From Shimia isoporae (GTDB lineage: Bacteria; Pseudomonadota; Alphaproteobacteria; Rhodobacterales; Rhodobacteraceae), in assembly GCF_004346865.1 (NCBI RefSeq), contig NZ_SMGR01000001.1, positions 1,922,001 to 1,986,000 of the forward strand: a stretch of DNA of 64,000 nt, written 5' to 3'. This document shows, one piece after another, positions 23,986 to 32,673 of the stretch (its first letter is position 1; each line of letters starts with the position of its first letter). A program made the translations under genes and the position numbers. Below the pieces are notes generated by a model. That model did no database searches. It was not told the origin of the DNA and was given only the letters and a program-made list of their open reading frames with translations.

Positions 23986-26465
23986 GGAAGACGCCGATCG
24001 CTACTGAACAGCCCTCGAAACGTTCCGTTTGGCTCAGAACCATACTCCTTGGCGCGATGGTTGTGGTCTTTTTGACCCAGTCGATTGTGCTTGGGCGTGT
24101 GGTTCGGGAGCAATTGGACCGACTGGCCACTGCGCGCACAGACAATGTTCAGTGGAACCTTGCCCAGATTGAGGTTGATCTACTTCAACTGCAACTGGCC
24201 ATGGAAAGGGCCAACGTCGAGGGTATCCCTGCCCTGCGGGAAATGCGCAAAAGATTCGATATCTTCTACAGCCGGCATGCCATCATTTCGCAAAGCCCAA
24301 TCTATGCGGAACTGCGTGAGAACGCGCGAAACAAAGTGCGTCTTCGTTACTTCAAAGCTTATCTGGATCAAGCCATCCCGTTGGTGGACGGCCCTGACGA
24401 AATTCTCCTGACGCGCATGGATGATCTACTTGCGGCGTCAGACATTTTGCATCGCGATGTACGAGCGCTTGCGCTTGAGGGTGTCAGTATATTTGCTCAG
24501 ACCGACGAACGTACGCGCGGCGAGATGTCGTCAACCCTCATTAAACTCGGGCTATCCACACTGGCTTTGATCGCAGCCCTGTCGGGCACGGCGGTAATTC
24601 TTCTGCGGATGTACCGGCGCGGGAAAATAGCCGCCGAAGAGAACGAAGTGATGCGCAACCGGTTCGAGGCAATGGTCAGCTCGTCGCTGGACGCCATTCT
24701 TGTGATTGACCCCAAAGGACAAATTATCGCCTTCAATGGCGCGGCTACCGAAGTTTTCGGCTATGAACGGGAAGAGGCCATGGGACAAAACATGGCTGAT
24801 CTTATCGTGCCGGAACACTTGCGCGAAGCCCATACCAAAGGCATGCAACGGTATCTGACAACAGGCGAAAAACGGGTCATCGGTGCCGGTCGCGTGCGCT
24901 TGGAAGCTTTGCACAAGTCTGGTCGCATCTTTCCGGTGGAATTGTCGATTTCTGCCGCCGAACACCAAAACCGAACGGTACTCGTCTCCTTCCTTCGAGA
25001 TATCTCCAAGCAAGTTGAAGACGAAGCGGAGCTGGTGCGCGCGCGCGACGAAGCTCAGGCAGGTGAGCAAGCCAAAGCCGAGCTTCTGACAGTAATGAGC
25101 CACGAAATGCGCACACCGCTAAACGGTATTCTGGGTTCGTTGGACCTTATCGATCGCGGCAATCTCAGCGCTGATCAGATGCGGTATCTAGAGGCCATCA
25201 AAGTATCCGGCGACTTGCTTTTGGGGCACGTGAATGACGTTTTGGACGTATCACGCCTGGATGCAATGGACGACGCACCTCAAACGGCGCCGTTTGAACT
25301 ATCGAAAATGGCACAGGCGCTTCTGGATAGTTTGTTGGCCAATGCCAAAACCCGCGGGAACAGCTTGAACCTGTCACTTTGCTCTGATGATCTGACCACA
25401 GTTTCCGGCGATGAACTGCGCCTCAAGCAGTGCCTGCTCAACTTGCTTGGAAATGCGAACAAGTTCACAACAAACGGTGAGATTTCGCTGGAGATCGAGA
25501 GACAGAAGTCCAACCCGGATATCGTCGAGTTCCGCGTGTCAGACACCGGCATAGGGATAGCGGAAGCGGACCTCGAAAGAATATTCGAGGACTTTGTAAA
25601 GATCGACTCCGGCTATGCGCGGCGAGACTCCGGAACCGGACTGGGCCTGGCAATTACCAAACGGCTCGTCACCGGTATGGGCGGGTCAATCTTTGCAGAT
25701 AGCTTCGAAGGCGAAGGCAGCCTGTTTACAATGCAAATCCCCCTACCCCTGGTAGAGGCAGGCGCCCATGCCACACCAGAGATCAACGCCAAGTCCGACA
25801 TCACAGCAATCACTTGTCTTGTCGTCGACGACAATTCCATCAACCGGATGATTGCTGCGGACATGCTAAGGTCGCGGGGCGTGGAAGTGTTCGAGGCGAC
25901 TGGCGGATTGGACGCCATCGAGCAGAGTCAAAAGCGTGCGTTTGAATTGATCCTGATGGACATCAGCATGCCGGAAGTGGATGGATTGGAAGCGCTGGCG
26001 CGCATACGCGCAGGCGATGGGCCGAACAAGGAAACACGCATCGTTGCCCTGACCGCACACGCTGCGCCGGAAGACAAAGAGCGTATTCTAGCGGCTGGTT
26101 TTGAAAGCGTTATTACCAAGCCACTGACGCAGCGCGCCATTGCCAAGCTTATTGTTGCTTCTGCAACGTCCGAAGAGGAAAAAGCCGGACCAGACGAGAT
26201 AATCGCGCTGCTGGGGCAAGAGCGCTACGACGCGGCACTCGACGAATTCAAAGGCGACCTAAGAGCTTTCGAGGCGCGTATTTCTGATGCGCATTCGCCA
26301 AGCGAGGACCTCGCGCAAGAAGCACACATGTTGGTAGGAGCGGCCTCTGTTCTGGGCCTTGGCAACCAATGGGAGTGTCTGCGTCAGGTCGAACGGGCAA
26401 AAGAACCGGACTGGACCACGGCAAAGGCGGAAGCTTTGGCGGCAATCCGGAACGCAGACCTTTAG
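23982..26465 (+). CDS. hybrid sensor histidine kinase (periplasmic sensor, PAS, HisKA, HATPase, REC, Hpt-like)
   Basis: The 827-residue protein has a transmembrane helix (about 18-38), a helical periplasmic domain of about 145 residues, a second helix (about 186-207), and a PAS domain (about 222-345, EAMVSSSLDAILVIDPKG). HisKA follows with the phospho-accepting His in MSHEMRTPLNGI, then HATPase_c with N- and G-boxes (NLLGNANKF, DTGIG, GTGLGLAITKRLV). A REC domain has Asp in LILMDISMPEVDG, and a C-terminal Hpt-like segment has EAHMLVGAASVLGL, where the His is kept but the usual Lys after it is Val. GTG start with 4-bp overlap to the molybdopterin-fold gene. It is probably a four-step phosphorelay to the divergent LuxR-type regulator. 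Confidence 0.93.
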   Translation: MRKTPIATEQPSKRSVWLRTILLGAMVVVFLTQSIVLGRVVREQLDRLATARTDNVQWNLAQIEVDLLQLQLAMERANVEGIPALREMRKRFDIFYSRHAIISQSPIYAELRENARNKVRLRYFKAYLDQAIPLVDGPDEILLTRMDDLLAASDILHRDVRALALEGVSIFAQTDERTRGEMSSTLIKLGLSTLALIAALSGTAVILLRMYRRGKIAAEENEVMRNRFEAMVSSSLDAILVIDPKGQIIAFNGAATEVFGYEREEAMGQNMADLIVPEHLREAHTKGMQRYLTTGEKRVIGAGRVRLEALHKSGRIFPVELSISAAEHQNRTVLVSFLRDISKQVEDEAELVRARDEAQAGEQAKAELLTVMSHEMRTPLNGILGSLDLIDRGNLSADQMRYLEAIKVSGDLLLGHVNDVLDVSRLDAMDDAPQTAPFELSKMAQALLDSLLANAKTRGNSLNLSLCSDDLTTVSGDELRLKQCLLNLLGNANKFTTNGEISLEIERQKSNPDIVEFRVSDTGIGIAEADLERIFEDFVKIDSGYARRDSGTGLGLAITKRLVTGMGGSIFADSFEGEGSLFTMQIPLPLVEAGAHATPEINAKSDITAITCLVVDDNSINRMIAADMLRSRGVEVFEATGGLDAIEQSQKRAFELILMDISMPEVDGLEALARIRAGDGPNKETRIVALTAHAAPEDKERILAAGFESVITKPLTQRAIAKLIVASATSEEEKAGPDEIIALLGQERYDAALDEFKGDLRAFEARISDAHSPSEDLAQEAHMLVGAASVLGLGNQWECLRQVERAKEPDWTTAKAEALAAIRNADL

Positions 26466-26468
26466 CGC

Positions 26469-27485
26469 CTATTTCTGCAAAATCGCGCTTTCCCACTCTG
26501 ACAGGAATGCCTGACGCTTCAATTGATCCAGAAAAACCAGCAAGCCAGGTCCGATGCGGATACGGTTCAGCGCTGTTGCCGCGTCATCCATACCGAGAAC
26601 CGGATCGGTCAACAGGGCACCGCCTCTCCCATGCGCACGCGCAAGCATGTGATCGATGAACCTTCCGGCCATTTCCGGGCTCTCTGCGTTTTGCGGTATC
26701 ATCGCCGTGCGCAACATGACTGTTGTGAAATCGCTTGGCAGAACGATTGCAAATTCGTCGCTGTCTTCACGTGCCACCGCGTAGCTTCCCAAAACATTGT
26801 AGGCGATCAATAGTTCTCCGCTTTTGACAGCGTCAATCATGTCTGAGGAACAGCAGTAGAGGCGCGCACCAAGACTGCCAAAGACTTCTGTCAGCCGCCA
26901 ATAGGTCTCAGAAGCCCGAGTATCTTGAGTGGCAAACAGATATCCAAGGCCGGATTGCCGCACATCATAGGTCCCTATACGGCCCCGAAACCGCTCCGGA
27001 TCTTGGCGGAGGAGGTTGATAAGATCGTGCCGGCCTTGCGGAACAGCGCTTCCCTCAAAAGCCTTTCTGGATACAACAATGGCTGCTGGCTCCTGCGTAA
27101 ACGCAAACAGCATATCGTTCCAAACTGCCCATTCGGGGAGGTTTTCTGTGGTGGCTGACACGTGTTGTTTGGCCCATCCGTCATTTGCCAACTTGGTTTG
27201 CAAGTCCATTGCGCTCGAAATCGCCAGATCAAACCTTGCTTCACCGGATTGAACTGCCGCCAGAACGTCGGACGAACTTGCCACGGTATAGTCAATCGCG
27301 GCCTCCGGATTGGCCTCAAGGAACGCAGCGATGACCGGCTGAAAAAAGCGGATGTCAGCGGTCGACAAAATACGCAATTCCTGCTCGGCAACCTCGGACC
27401 CAAAACGCTGGTTGTCCTCTATTTCAAAGGCTTGTGCACCCAAAGCCCAGAAAATCAGGCCGAAGGAAAAGACAAAGTTACGCAC
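26469..27485 (-). CDS. periplasmic extracellular solute-binding protein (PBP type 2)
   Basis: The 338-residue protein has a signal peptide (residues 1-19, FSFGLIFWALGAQA) and an iron/spermidine-type periplasmic binding fold: LRILSTADIRFFQPVIAAF, YTVASSSDVLAAVQSGEARFDLAIS, and a hinge region around YNVLGSYAVAR. No permease or ATPase is next to it. It overlaps the upstream TctE-like kinase gene by 31 bases and is the last gene of the tctD-tctE-SBP operon, so it may present the ligand to the kinase instead of acting in transport. This arrangement is seen with some TctDE systems; the role here is inferred. Confidence 0.82.
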   Translation of the reverse strand: MRNFVFSFGLIFWALGAQAFEIEDNQRFGSEVAEQELRILSTADIRFFQPVIAAFLEANPEAAIDYTVASSSDVLAAVQSGEARFDLAISSAMDLQTKLANDGWAKQHVSATTENLPEWAVWNDMLFAFTQEPAAIVVSRKAFEGSAVPQGRHDLINLLRQDPERFRGRIGTYDVRQSGLGYLFATQDTRASETYWRLTEVFGSLGARLYCCSSDMIDAVKSGELLIAYNVLGSYAVAREDSDEFAIVLPSDFTTVMLRTAMIPQNAESPEMAGRFIDHMLARAHGRGGALLTDPVLGMDDAATALNRIRIGPGLLVFLDQLKRQAFLSEWESAILQK

Positions 27486-28831
27486 GCGCCACCTCCTGTA
27501 GAGTTTGAAATTGTGAGACTGCCGGAGTGTGCTTCCACGACCTCTTTCGCGATTGTCAGTCCAAGTCCAGAGCCAACGATGCCATGTGCATTTTGACCTC
27601 GCGCAAACCTGTCGGTCAAAAGATCAAGTTCCGCATTTGGAAATCCTGGCCCGCTGTCGGAAATTCCAATCACGGAATTTGAGCCTTTGCTCGCCAAAGT
27701 GACCGATACTTCGGCACCTGATGGCGCATATTTCAAGGCATTATCCAGCAGGTTGAGCAACGCATTTTGCAACAAAATACGGTCTCCCTTAACCGATAGC
27801 TCCGGCAACTCTCCGGTACGAAGCTCGATGTCTTTGATATCCGCAACCGGCCGCAATCGCTCGACGGTTTCCTTGATCAGCTGAGGCAGCGAGATGTCTT
27901 CCTTCAACAAATGATCAAGCCGAAAAGTCACCATTGCATGGTCCAACAACTGACCGGCCGTCCGGGAACTATCGTCAATGGCATGGATCATCTCGGAGAG
28001 CGCTTCCTGAGTGGCGGTGTCCTCTGATCGTCGCGCGATTATCTCGGCCTTCGTTCTCACAATCGCCAATGGTGTCCTAACCCTATGCGCCGCTTCTGCG
28101 ATAAACTCCTCAGAACGTGTCAGGGACTTTTGCAACCGCCCCATTAGACTGTTGAGCGAGGCGACAAGGGGCACCATCTCGCTTGGAACTGGCGCGGCGA
28201 CGGGCCTAAGATCTTTTGGGCCGCGACGCGATACCGAAATGGTCAGCCGATCCAATGGCCGGATCGCGGATTGTGCCACCAGCACCGCCAACAACGCGCT
28301 AACGACGAAGAACCCCATCCCCACGGCCAAGGCAGTGCGAGAAATACGTGAAAGAGTCTCCTTCTGGCCAGTCAGTGTCTGCGCCACTGAAACCTGCAGG
28401 AAGCTTTGTCCGACATCGGTTGAGACCGCCCGTTGAACGGTTGCCACACGCACATCAACACCAAGGAAATTGGACGAAAGGTAAGACGGTATGTCTGATG
28501 CATCGCCTTGCGCACTTGGCAATTCCGCGTATCCGCTCAAAAAGGTGTCTTCCAGTCGGATTTTGTAGAAAACCCGCTCGTCAGTGACGCTATCGAGCAT
28601 TGAAAGTGCGGAATAGGGAAAATCGACCCCCACCTGTCCGCCAGATACCCGCGCGCTGTCCAAAATGGACAATGCCGACGCGGCCAGCACGTTATCCTGA
28701 CTTTCTTGCGCCACTTGCCGTGCCACCGACTGAACGACGAAATAGACCACAACTGCCAATACAGCCGCGCCCGCCATCAAAGATAACAGCAACCTGCGCC
28801 GTATCGATCCTTGCTGGTTGGGCCCGCTCAT
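27455..28831 (-). CDS. tctE: TctE-like sensor histidine kinase
   Basis: The 458-residue protein has an N-terminal helix (RLLLSLMAGAAVLAVVVYFV), a periplasmic 2CSK_N-like sensor (about 40-165), a second helix (about 170-192) and a HAMP segment. HisKA follows with the acceptor His in AEAAHRVRTPLAIVR, then HATPase_c (NALLNLLDNALKYAP, SDSGPGFPN, GSGLGLTIAKEVV). It matches the TctE group of kinases that control tricarboxylate uptake. ATG/TGA overlap (4 bp) with the upstream regulator gene and 31-bp overlap with the downstream binding-protein gene show tight operon structure. It lies divergent to the tctCBA genes it presumably controls. Confidence 0.9.
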   Translation of the reverse strand: MSGPNQQGSIRRRLLLSLMAGAAVLAVVVYFVVQSVARQVAQESQDNVLAASALSILDSARVSGGQVGVDFPYSALSMLDSVTDERVFYKIRLEDTFLSGYAELPSAQGDASDIPSYLSSNFLGVDVRVATVQRAVSTDVGQSFLQVSVAQTLTGQKETLSRISRTALAVGMGFFVVSALLAVLVAQSAIRPLDRLTISVSRRGPKDLRPVAAPVPSEMVPLVASLNSLMGRLQKSLTRSEEFIAEAAHRVRTPLAIVRTKAEIIARRSEDTATQEALSEMIHAIDDSSRTAGQLLDHAMVTFRLDHLLKEDISLPQLIKETVERLRPVADIKDIELRTGELPELSVKGDRILLQNALLNLLDNALKYAPSGAEVSVTLASKGSNSVIGISDSGPGFPNAELDLLTDRFARGQNAHGIVGSGLGLTIAKEVVEAHSGSLTISNSTGGGACVTLSFPSA

Positions 28832-29493
28832 GCAGCCTCCAACTTGTATCCGAGCCCGCGGACTGTTGTGATTTTCACAGAAGAGGGTTTCAAGTGCCGC
28901 CTCAAGCGCCCAACGTAGACTTCGATTGCATTTTCCGAGACGTCTTTGTCATAGCTGAACAACCGATCAACCAGCGCGCCCTTGGAGAAAATCTGGCCGG
29001 GCGCGTGGATAAAAACCTCAAAAAGACGGAGTTCGCGGGTGCGTAATTGCACATCCTGACCGGCCACTTGAAGGATGCCGGCGCGCGAATCAAACCCCAG
29101 ATCGCCATAGCGGATCAGGTTGTGCGCCTCACCACCGCGTCGCCGCAATACGGCGCGACATCTCGCTTCCAACTCGGAAAAATCGATCGGTTTGACCATG
29201 TAGTCGTCTGCCCCAAGATCGAGAATGCCAACGCGATCCGAAACCTCTGAACGGGCTGTCAAAACGATCACCGGCGTGCGTTCCTGCGCTGTTCGATGTC
29301 GTTCCAGAAAGGCTCTACCGTCCCCGTCTGGGAGCATAATATCCAACAAAATCAAATCGTAAGAAGTTGTTGCAACAAATTCCCACGCCGTGCCGAGATC
29401 AGCCGCATGATCCACAACATGCCCATCCAGCGACATTCGGTCGACCACCGCCTGCGCAAGCGTTTCCGTGTCCTCAATCAACAGAAACCGCAT
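28828..29493 (-). CDS. tctD: TctD-like OmpR-family response regulator
   Basis: This 221-residue regulator has a REC domain (MRFLLIEDTETLAQ; acceptor Asp in LILLDIMLPDGDG; Lys in DDYMVKPIDF) and a C-terminal winged helix (LRTRELRLFEVFIHAPGQIF, IEVYVGRLRRHLKP, ITTVRGLGYKLEA). The ATG at 29493 was chosen because GAGAGGAA lies four bases upstream and REC begins at once; a 7-residue longer form is possible. It diverges from tctC, and the 118-base gap contains two 9-base direct repeats with 11-base spacing, the expected geometry for an OmpR-family dimer. It most likely activates the transporter operon. Confidence 0.93.
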   Translation of the reverse strand: MRFLLIEDTETLAQAVVDRMSLDGHVVDHAADLGTAWEFVATTSYDLILLDIMLPDGDGRAFLERHRTAQERTPVIVLTARSEVSDRVGILDLGADDYMVKPIDFSELEARCRAVLRRRGGEAHNLIRYGDLGFDSRAGILQVAGQDVQLRTRELRLFEVFIHAPGQIFSKGALVDRLFSYDKDVSENAIEVYVGRLRRHLKPSSVKITTVRGLGYKLEAA

Positions 29494-29525
29494 CTGTTCC
29501 TCTCCCCGCATCACCGAGATACGAC

Positions 29526-29545
29526 CGTGTCAGGCTCGTGTCAGG
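29526..29545. promoter_or_regulatory. tandem direct repeat CGTGTCAGG with 11-bp spacing (candidate TctD site)
   Basis: CGTGTCAGG occurs at 29526-29534 and 29537-29545, head to tail with an 11-base period, in the tctD-tctC intergenic region. OmpR/PhoB-family regulators bind such repeats, so this is the likely TctD operator. It lies about 65 bases upstream of the tctC start. Confidence 0.65.
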
Positions 29546-29611
29546 TTTGCTCTTCAATCTCCCCTGTCATGCGCGGAGCGATCCGCCAATGTCAAATGGG
29601 AGGAAAATCTG

Positions 29612-30592
29612 ATGACATTCGAACTGGGCCGTCGCGCCCTGCTTGCTGCTGCGGCAGCTTTCGCCCTGACCGGTCCCGCAATGGCCGACGGACACAAGGT
29701 CATGGACAGCATTCACTTTCTGATCCCCGGCGGCGCCGGCGGTGGCTGGGACGGCACAGCGCGCGGCACAGGCGAGGCGCTTACAAAGGCTGGCCTCGTA
29801 GGCAACGCGTCCTATGAAAACATGTCTGGCGGCGGCGGCGGCAAGGCAATTGGTTACCTGATCGAAAACGCCGACAGCCAGCATGGCACCCTAATGGTGA
29901 ACTCCACACCGATTGTGATCCGTTCGCTGACTGGAGTGTTCCCGCACAACTTCCGCGACCTGACCTTGGTGTCCGGCACGATCGGTGACTACGCTGCACT
30001 GGTTGTGGGCAAAGATAGCCCGCTGAACTCGATGGAGGACCTTCTGGCGGCATATGATGCGGATCCTTCAGGTACTGCGATCGGCGGCGGGTCTGTTCCT
30101 GGCGGAATGGACCACCTCGTAGCGGCCATGGTGATGGAAGCTGCCGGAAAAGACGCCTTGAATGTGAAGTACATTCCGTATGACGCGGGCGGCAAAGCCA
30201 TGGCAGCGTTGCTCTCTGGCGAAATCAAGGCTCTGTCCACCGGTTTCTCCGAAGCCGTTGCGCTGGCGCAAGCCGGCGAAGTCAAAATCCTGGGCGTGAC
30301 GTCCGATGCACGTGTTGACGCCTATGCGGATGCCCCGACAATGATGGAGCAAGGTATCGACACGACCTTTGTAAACTGGCGCGGCTTCTTTGCGGCTCCT
30401 GGGCTGCCTGAGGACAAGCTGGCGATGTATCAAGACGCAATCGCCAAAATGTACGACACTCCTGAATGGGAAGAAGTGCGTGCCCGTAACGGATGGGTCA
30501 ACATTCATAACTCCGGCGACGATTTCCGCACCTTCCTCGAAGGTCAGGAAAAGGTCATTGGTGACCTGATGAAGAAGCTCGGCTTCCTCTAA
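29612..30592 (+). CDS. tctC: tripartite tricarboxylate transporter substrate-binding protein TctC
   Basis: The 326-residue periplasmic protein has a signal peptide (MTFELGRRALLAAAAAFALT onward, cleavage near AMADG) and the Bug/TctC fold with the typical first-strand loop FLIPGGAGGGWDGTARGTGE and the later loop GTAIGGGSVPGGMDHLVAA, which contact carboxylate groups in this family. It would capture the substrate for the TctAB membrane complex. GGGAGG lies eight bases before the ATG at 29612; longer in-frame starts lack a good ribosome site. First gene of the plus-strand tctCBA-CoA-transferase-lyase operon. Confidence 0.95.
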   Translation: MTFELGRRALLAAAAAFALTGPAMADGHKVMDSIHFLIPGGAGGGWDGTARGTGEALTKAGLVGNASYENMSGGGGGKAIGYLIENADSQHGTLMVNSTPIVIRSLTGVFPHNFRDLTLVSGTIGDYAALVVGKDSPLNSMEDLLAAYDADPSGTAIGGGSVPGGMDHLVAAMVMEAAGKDALNVKYIPYDAGGKAMAALLSGEIKALSTGFSEAVALAQAGEVKILGVTSDARVDAYADAPTMMEQGIDTTFVNWRGFFAAPGLPEDKLAMYQDAIAKMYDTPEWEEVRARNGWVNIHNSGDDFRTFLEGQEKVIGDLMKKLGFL

Positions 30593-30658
30593 GTCTTTCC
30601 AACTATTGCGGCCGGCCTTTGACTTGGGCCGGTCGTTTACTATCCACGGGAGGGGATC

Positions 30659-31144
30659 ATGGCGCTGGATCGCTGGATTGCTTTTGTCATTCTTTGTGTC
30701 GCACTGGCCTATGGCTATGCCGCATTCTTCACCATGGACGGGCTTTTGCCGCCGTTCATGCAACGCAACCCGATCTGGCCGAGCACATTCCCCAAGATCC
30801 TTTCGGTTTTGGCCGTATTGACCGCGCTGGTTATTCTTCTGGGCCTTGAAAAGCCCGAAGAAGACAAAGACGGAGTCGGTGACATCGACTACAGAAAACT
30901 TGGCCAATACAACCTTGCACATGCACTTTTGTTGCTGGCTTTGATGGTTGCCTATGCCCTGCTTTTGCGCCCAGCCGGTTTCCTTTTCTCGACTTTCGGT
31001 TTTCTGACAGTCGGCGCCGTAATTCTGGGTGAACGCAAGCTGCATATCCTTTTACCGGTTGCGGCCATTGCAAGCTTCGCTGTGTGGTATCTGGTCGACC
31101 AGGTTCTCGGTATTTTTCTACGCCCCTGGCCGTTTTTCATCTGA
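30659..31144 (+). CDS. tctB: tripartite tricarboxylate transporter small membrane subunit TctB
   Basis: This 161-residue protein has four predicted membrane helices (about residues 6-26, 44-62, 87-110 and 118-150) joined by a charged loop (EKPEEDKDG). Size and topology match TctB, the small membrane subunit that, with TctA, imports tricarboxylates using an ion gradient. GGGAGGGG lies four bases before the start. It sits between tctC and tctA. Confidence 0.93.
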   Translation: MALDRWIAFVILCVALAYGYAAFFTMDGLLPPFMQRNPIWPSTFPKILSVLAVLTALVILLGLEKPEEDKDGVGDIDYRKLGQYNLAHALLLLALMVAYALLLRPAGFLFSTFGFLTVGAVILGERKLHILLPVAAIASFAVWYLVDQVLGIFLRPWPFFI

Positions 31145-31155
31145 GGAACTGAGAC

Positions 31156-32673
31156 ATGATCGAAGGTCTTTTGATCGGCCTCAGCGCCGCATTCTCTTTA
31201 CAAAATCTGTTGATGGTCATTGCCGGATGTCTGATCGGGACATTCATTGGCATGCTTCCCGGTTTGGGTCCGATGTCCATCATCGCAATCATGATCCCCG
31301 TCGCGATCACCATCGGTGACCCGTCTGCAGCGCTCATCCTCCTGGCTGGTGTGTACTATGGCGCGATATTCGGCGGATCCACGTCCTCCATCCTTTTGAA
31401 CGCGCCGGGGGTCGCCGGCACCGTAGCGACCAGCTTTGACGGCTATCCTATGGCGCGCAAAGGCCAAGCAGGCAAGGCGCTCACCATCGCCGCAATCGCC
31501 TCCTTCGGGGGCGGCACAATCGGTGCAATTTTGTTGATGATCTTTGCGCCAATGCTGTCTTCGGTCGCCCTGCTGTTCCATTCGGCAGAGTATTTCGCAC
31601 TGATGGTGGTGGGTCTCTCGGCTATTGCAGCCTTTGCCGGCACAGGCAATGTGGCAAAGGCTGTGCTGATGACGCTTCTTGGGCTCATCATGGCGACGGT
31701 CGGCGAAGGTGCTCTCTTTAACATGCCGCGTTTCACGATGGGCCTTATGGACCTGCAATCCGGTTTCAGCTTCATCACATTGGCAATGGCGATGTTCGCC
31801 CTGCCTGAAGCGCTGTTCCTGGTTCTCAATCCCGCCAGATCTGTCCAAGGCGGGGATGGCGGCAAGATCAACAATCTGCGCATTACCCGTGACGAAGGAC
31901 GCAAGATTGCCCCCGTGATCGGACGTCAGTCCCTTCAAGGCTTCTTTATTGGCGTATTGCCTGGCGCAGGTGCGACCATCGCTTCGTTCCTCGGCTACGC
32001 AGTCGAACGCAATATCGCCACCAAGGAAGAGCAAGAAGAGTTCGGCAAAGGCTCCATCAAAGGCCTTGCGGCACCGGAAACCGCCAACAACGCAGCCTGC
32101 ACGGGCTCATTCGTGCCGCTTCTTACGCTTGGCATTCCCGGCTCCGGTACCACGGCAATCCTTCTTGGCGCACTGATTGCCCTCAACGTAACGCCCGGCC
32201 CCAGATTGATGATTGATGAACCACAGATCTTTTGGGCTGTCATCATCTCCATGTACATTGGCAATCTGGTTCTGCTGGTTCTTAACCTTCCGCTGATCCC
32301 CTATATTGCCAAGGTTCTGGCAATTCCGCGTAACTACCTGATCCCGTTCATTTTATTCTTCACCTTGATGGGAAGCTACATCGGTCAGAACAATGCGACC
32401 GAACTCTTGTTATTGGTGGGAATGGGTGTCTGCGCGACAATTCTGCGATTTGCGGACTATCCGCTCGCGCCTTTGTTGATCGGCTTCATCCTCGGCCGCA
32501 TGCTCGAAGACAATTTCGCTCGCTCCATGCAGTTGTATGACGGTATTGGTTTCATACTGGACCGCCCGATGACGCTTGGTTTGCTTGTGATCGCAATTCT
32601 GCTGGTCATCGTGCCAAGTTATCGTGCCAGACGTGCTCGCGCCCGTCAGGAAGGGGTTGCAGATGGCGACTGA
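31156..32673 (+). CDS. tctA: tripartite tricarboxylate transporter large membrane subunit TctA
   Basis: The 505-residue polytopic protein begins with the TctA-family segment LLMVIAGCLIGTFIGMLPGL and contains the two conserved glycine/proline-rich re-entrant motifs: GAIFGGSTSSILLNAPG and, in the second half, GIPGSGTTAILLGALIALN. About 11-12 hydrophobic helices are seen. It forms the translocation unit with TctB. It overlaps the following CoA-transferase gene by 11 bases, so transport and the first metabolic step are translationally linked. Confidence 0.95.
   Translation: MIEGLLIGLSAAFSLQNLLMVIAGCLIGTFIGMLPGLGPMSIIAIMIPVAITIGDPSAALILLAGVYYGAIFGGSTSSILLNAPGVAGTVATSFDGYPMARKGQAGKALTIAAIASFGGGTIGAILLMIFAPMLSSVALLFHSAEYFALMVVGLSAIAAFAGTGNVAKAVLMTLLGLIMATVGEGALFNMPRFTMGLMDLQSGFSFITLAMAMFALPEALFLVLNPARSVQGGDGGKINNLRITRDEGRKIAPVIGRQSLQGFFIGVLPGAGATIASFLGYAVERNIATKEEQEEFGKGSIKGLAAPETANNAACTGSFVPLLTLGIPGSGTTAILLGALIALNVTPGPRLMIDEPQIFWAVIISMYIGNLVLLVLNLPLIPYIAKVLAIPRNYLIPFILFFTLMGSYIGQNNATELLLLVGMGVCATILRFADYPLAPLLIGFILGRMLEDNFARSMQLYDGIGFILDRPMTLGLLVIAILLVIVPSYRARRARARQEGVADGD

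Noticed and set aside
30068-32034. Two long minus-strand frames opposite tctC, tctB and tctA
   Set aside because: The Tct proteins match known families in order and size. The antisense frames show no domain or signal peptide.
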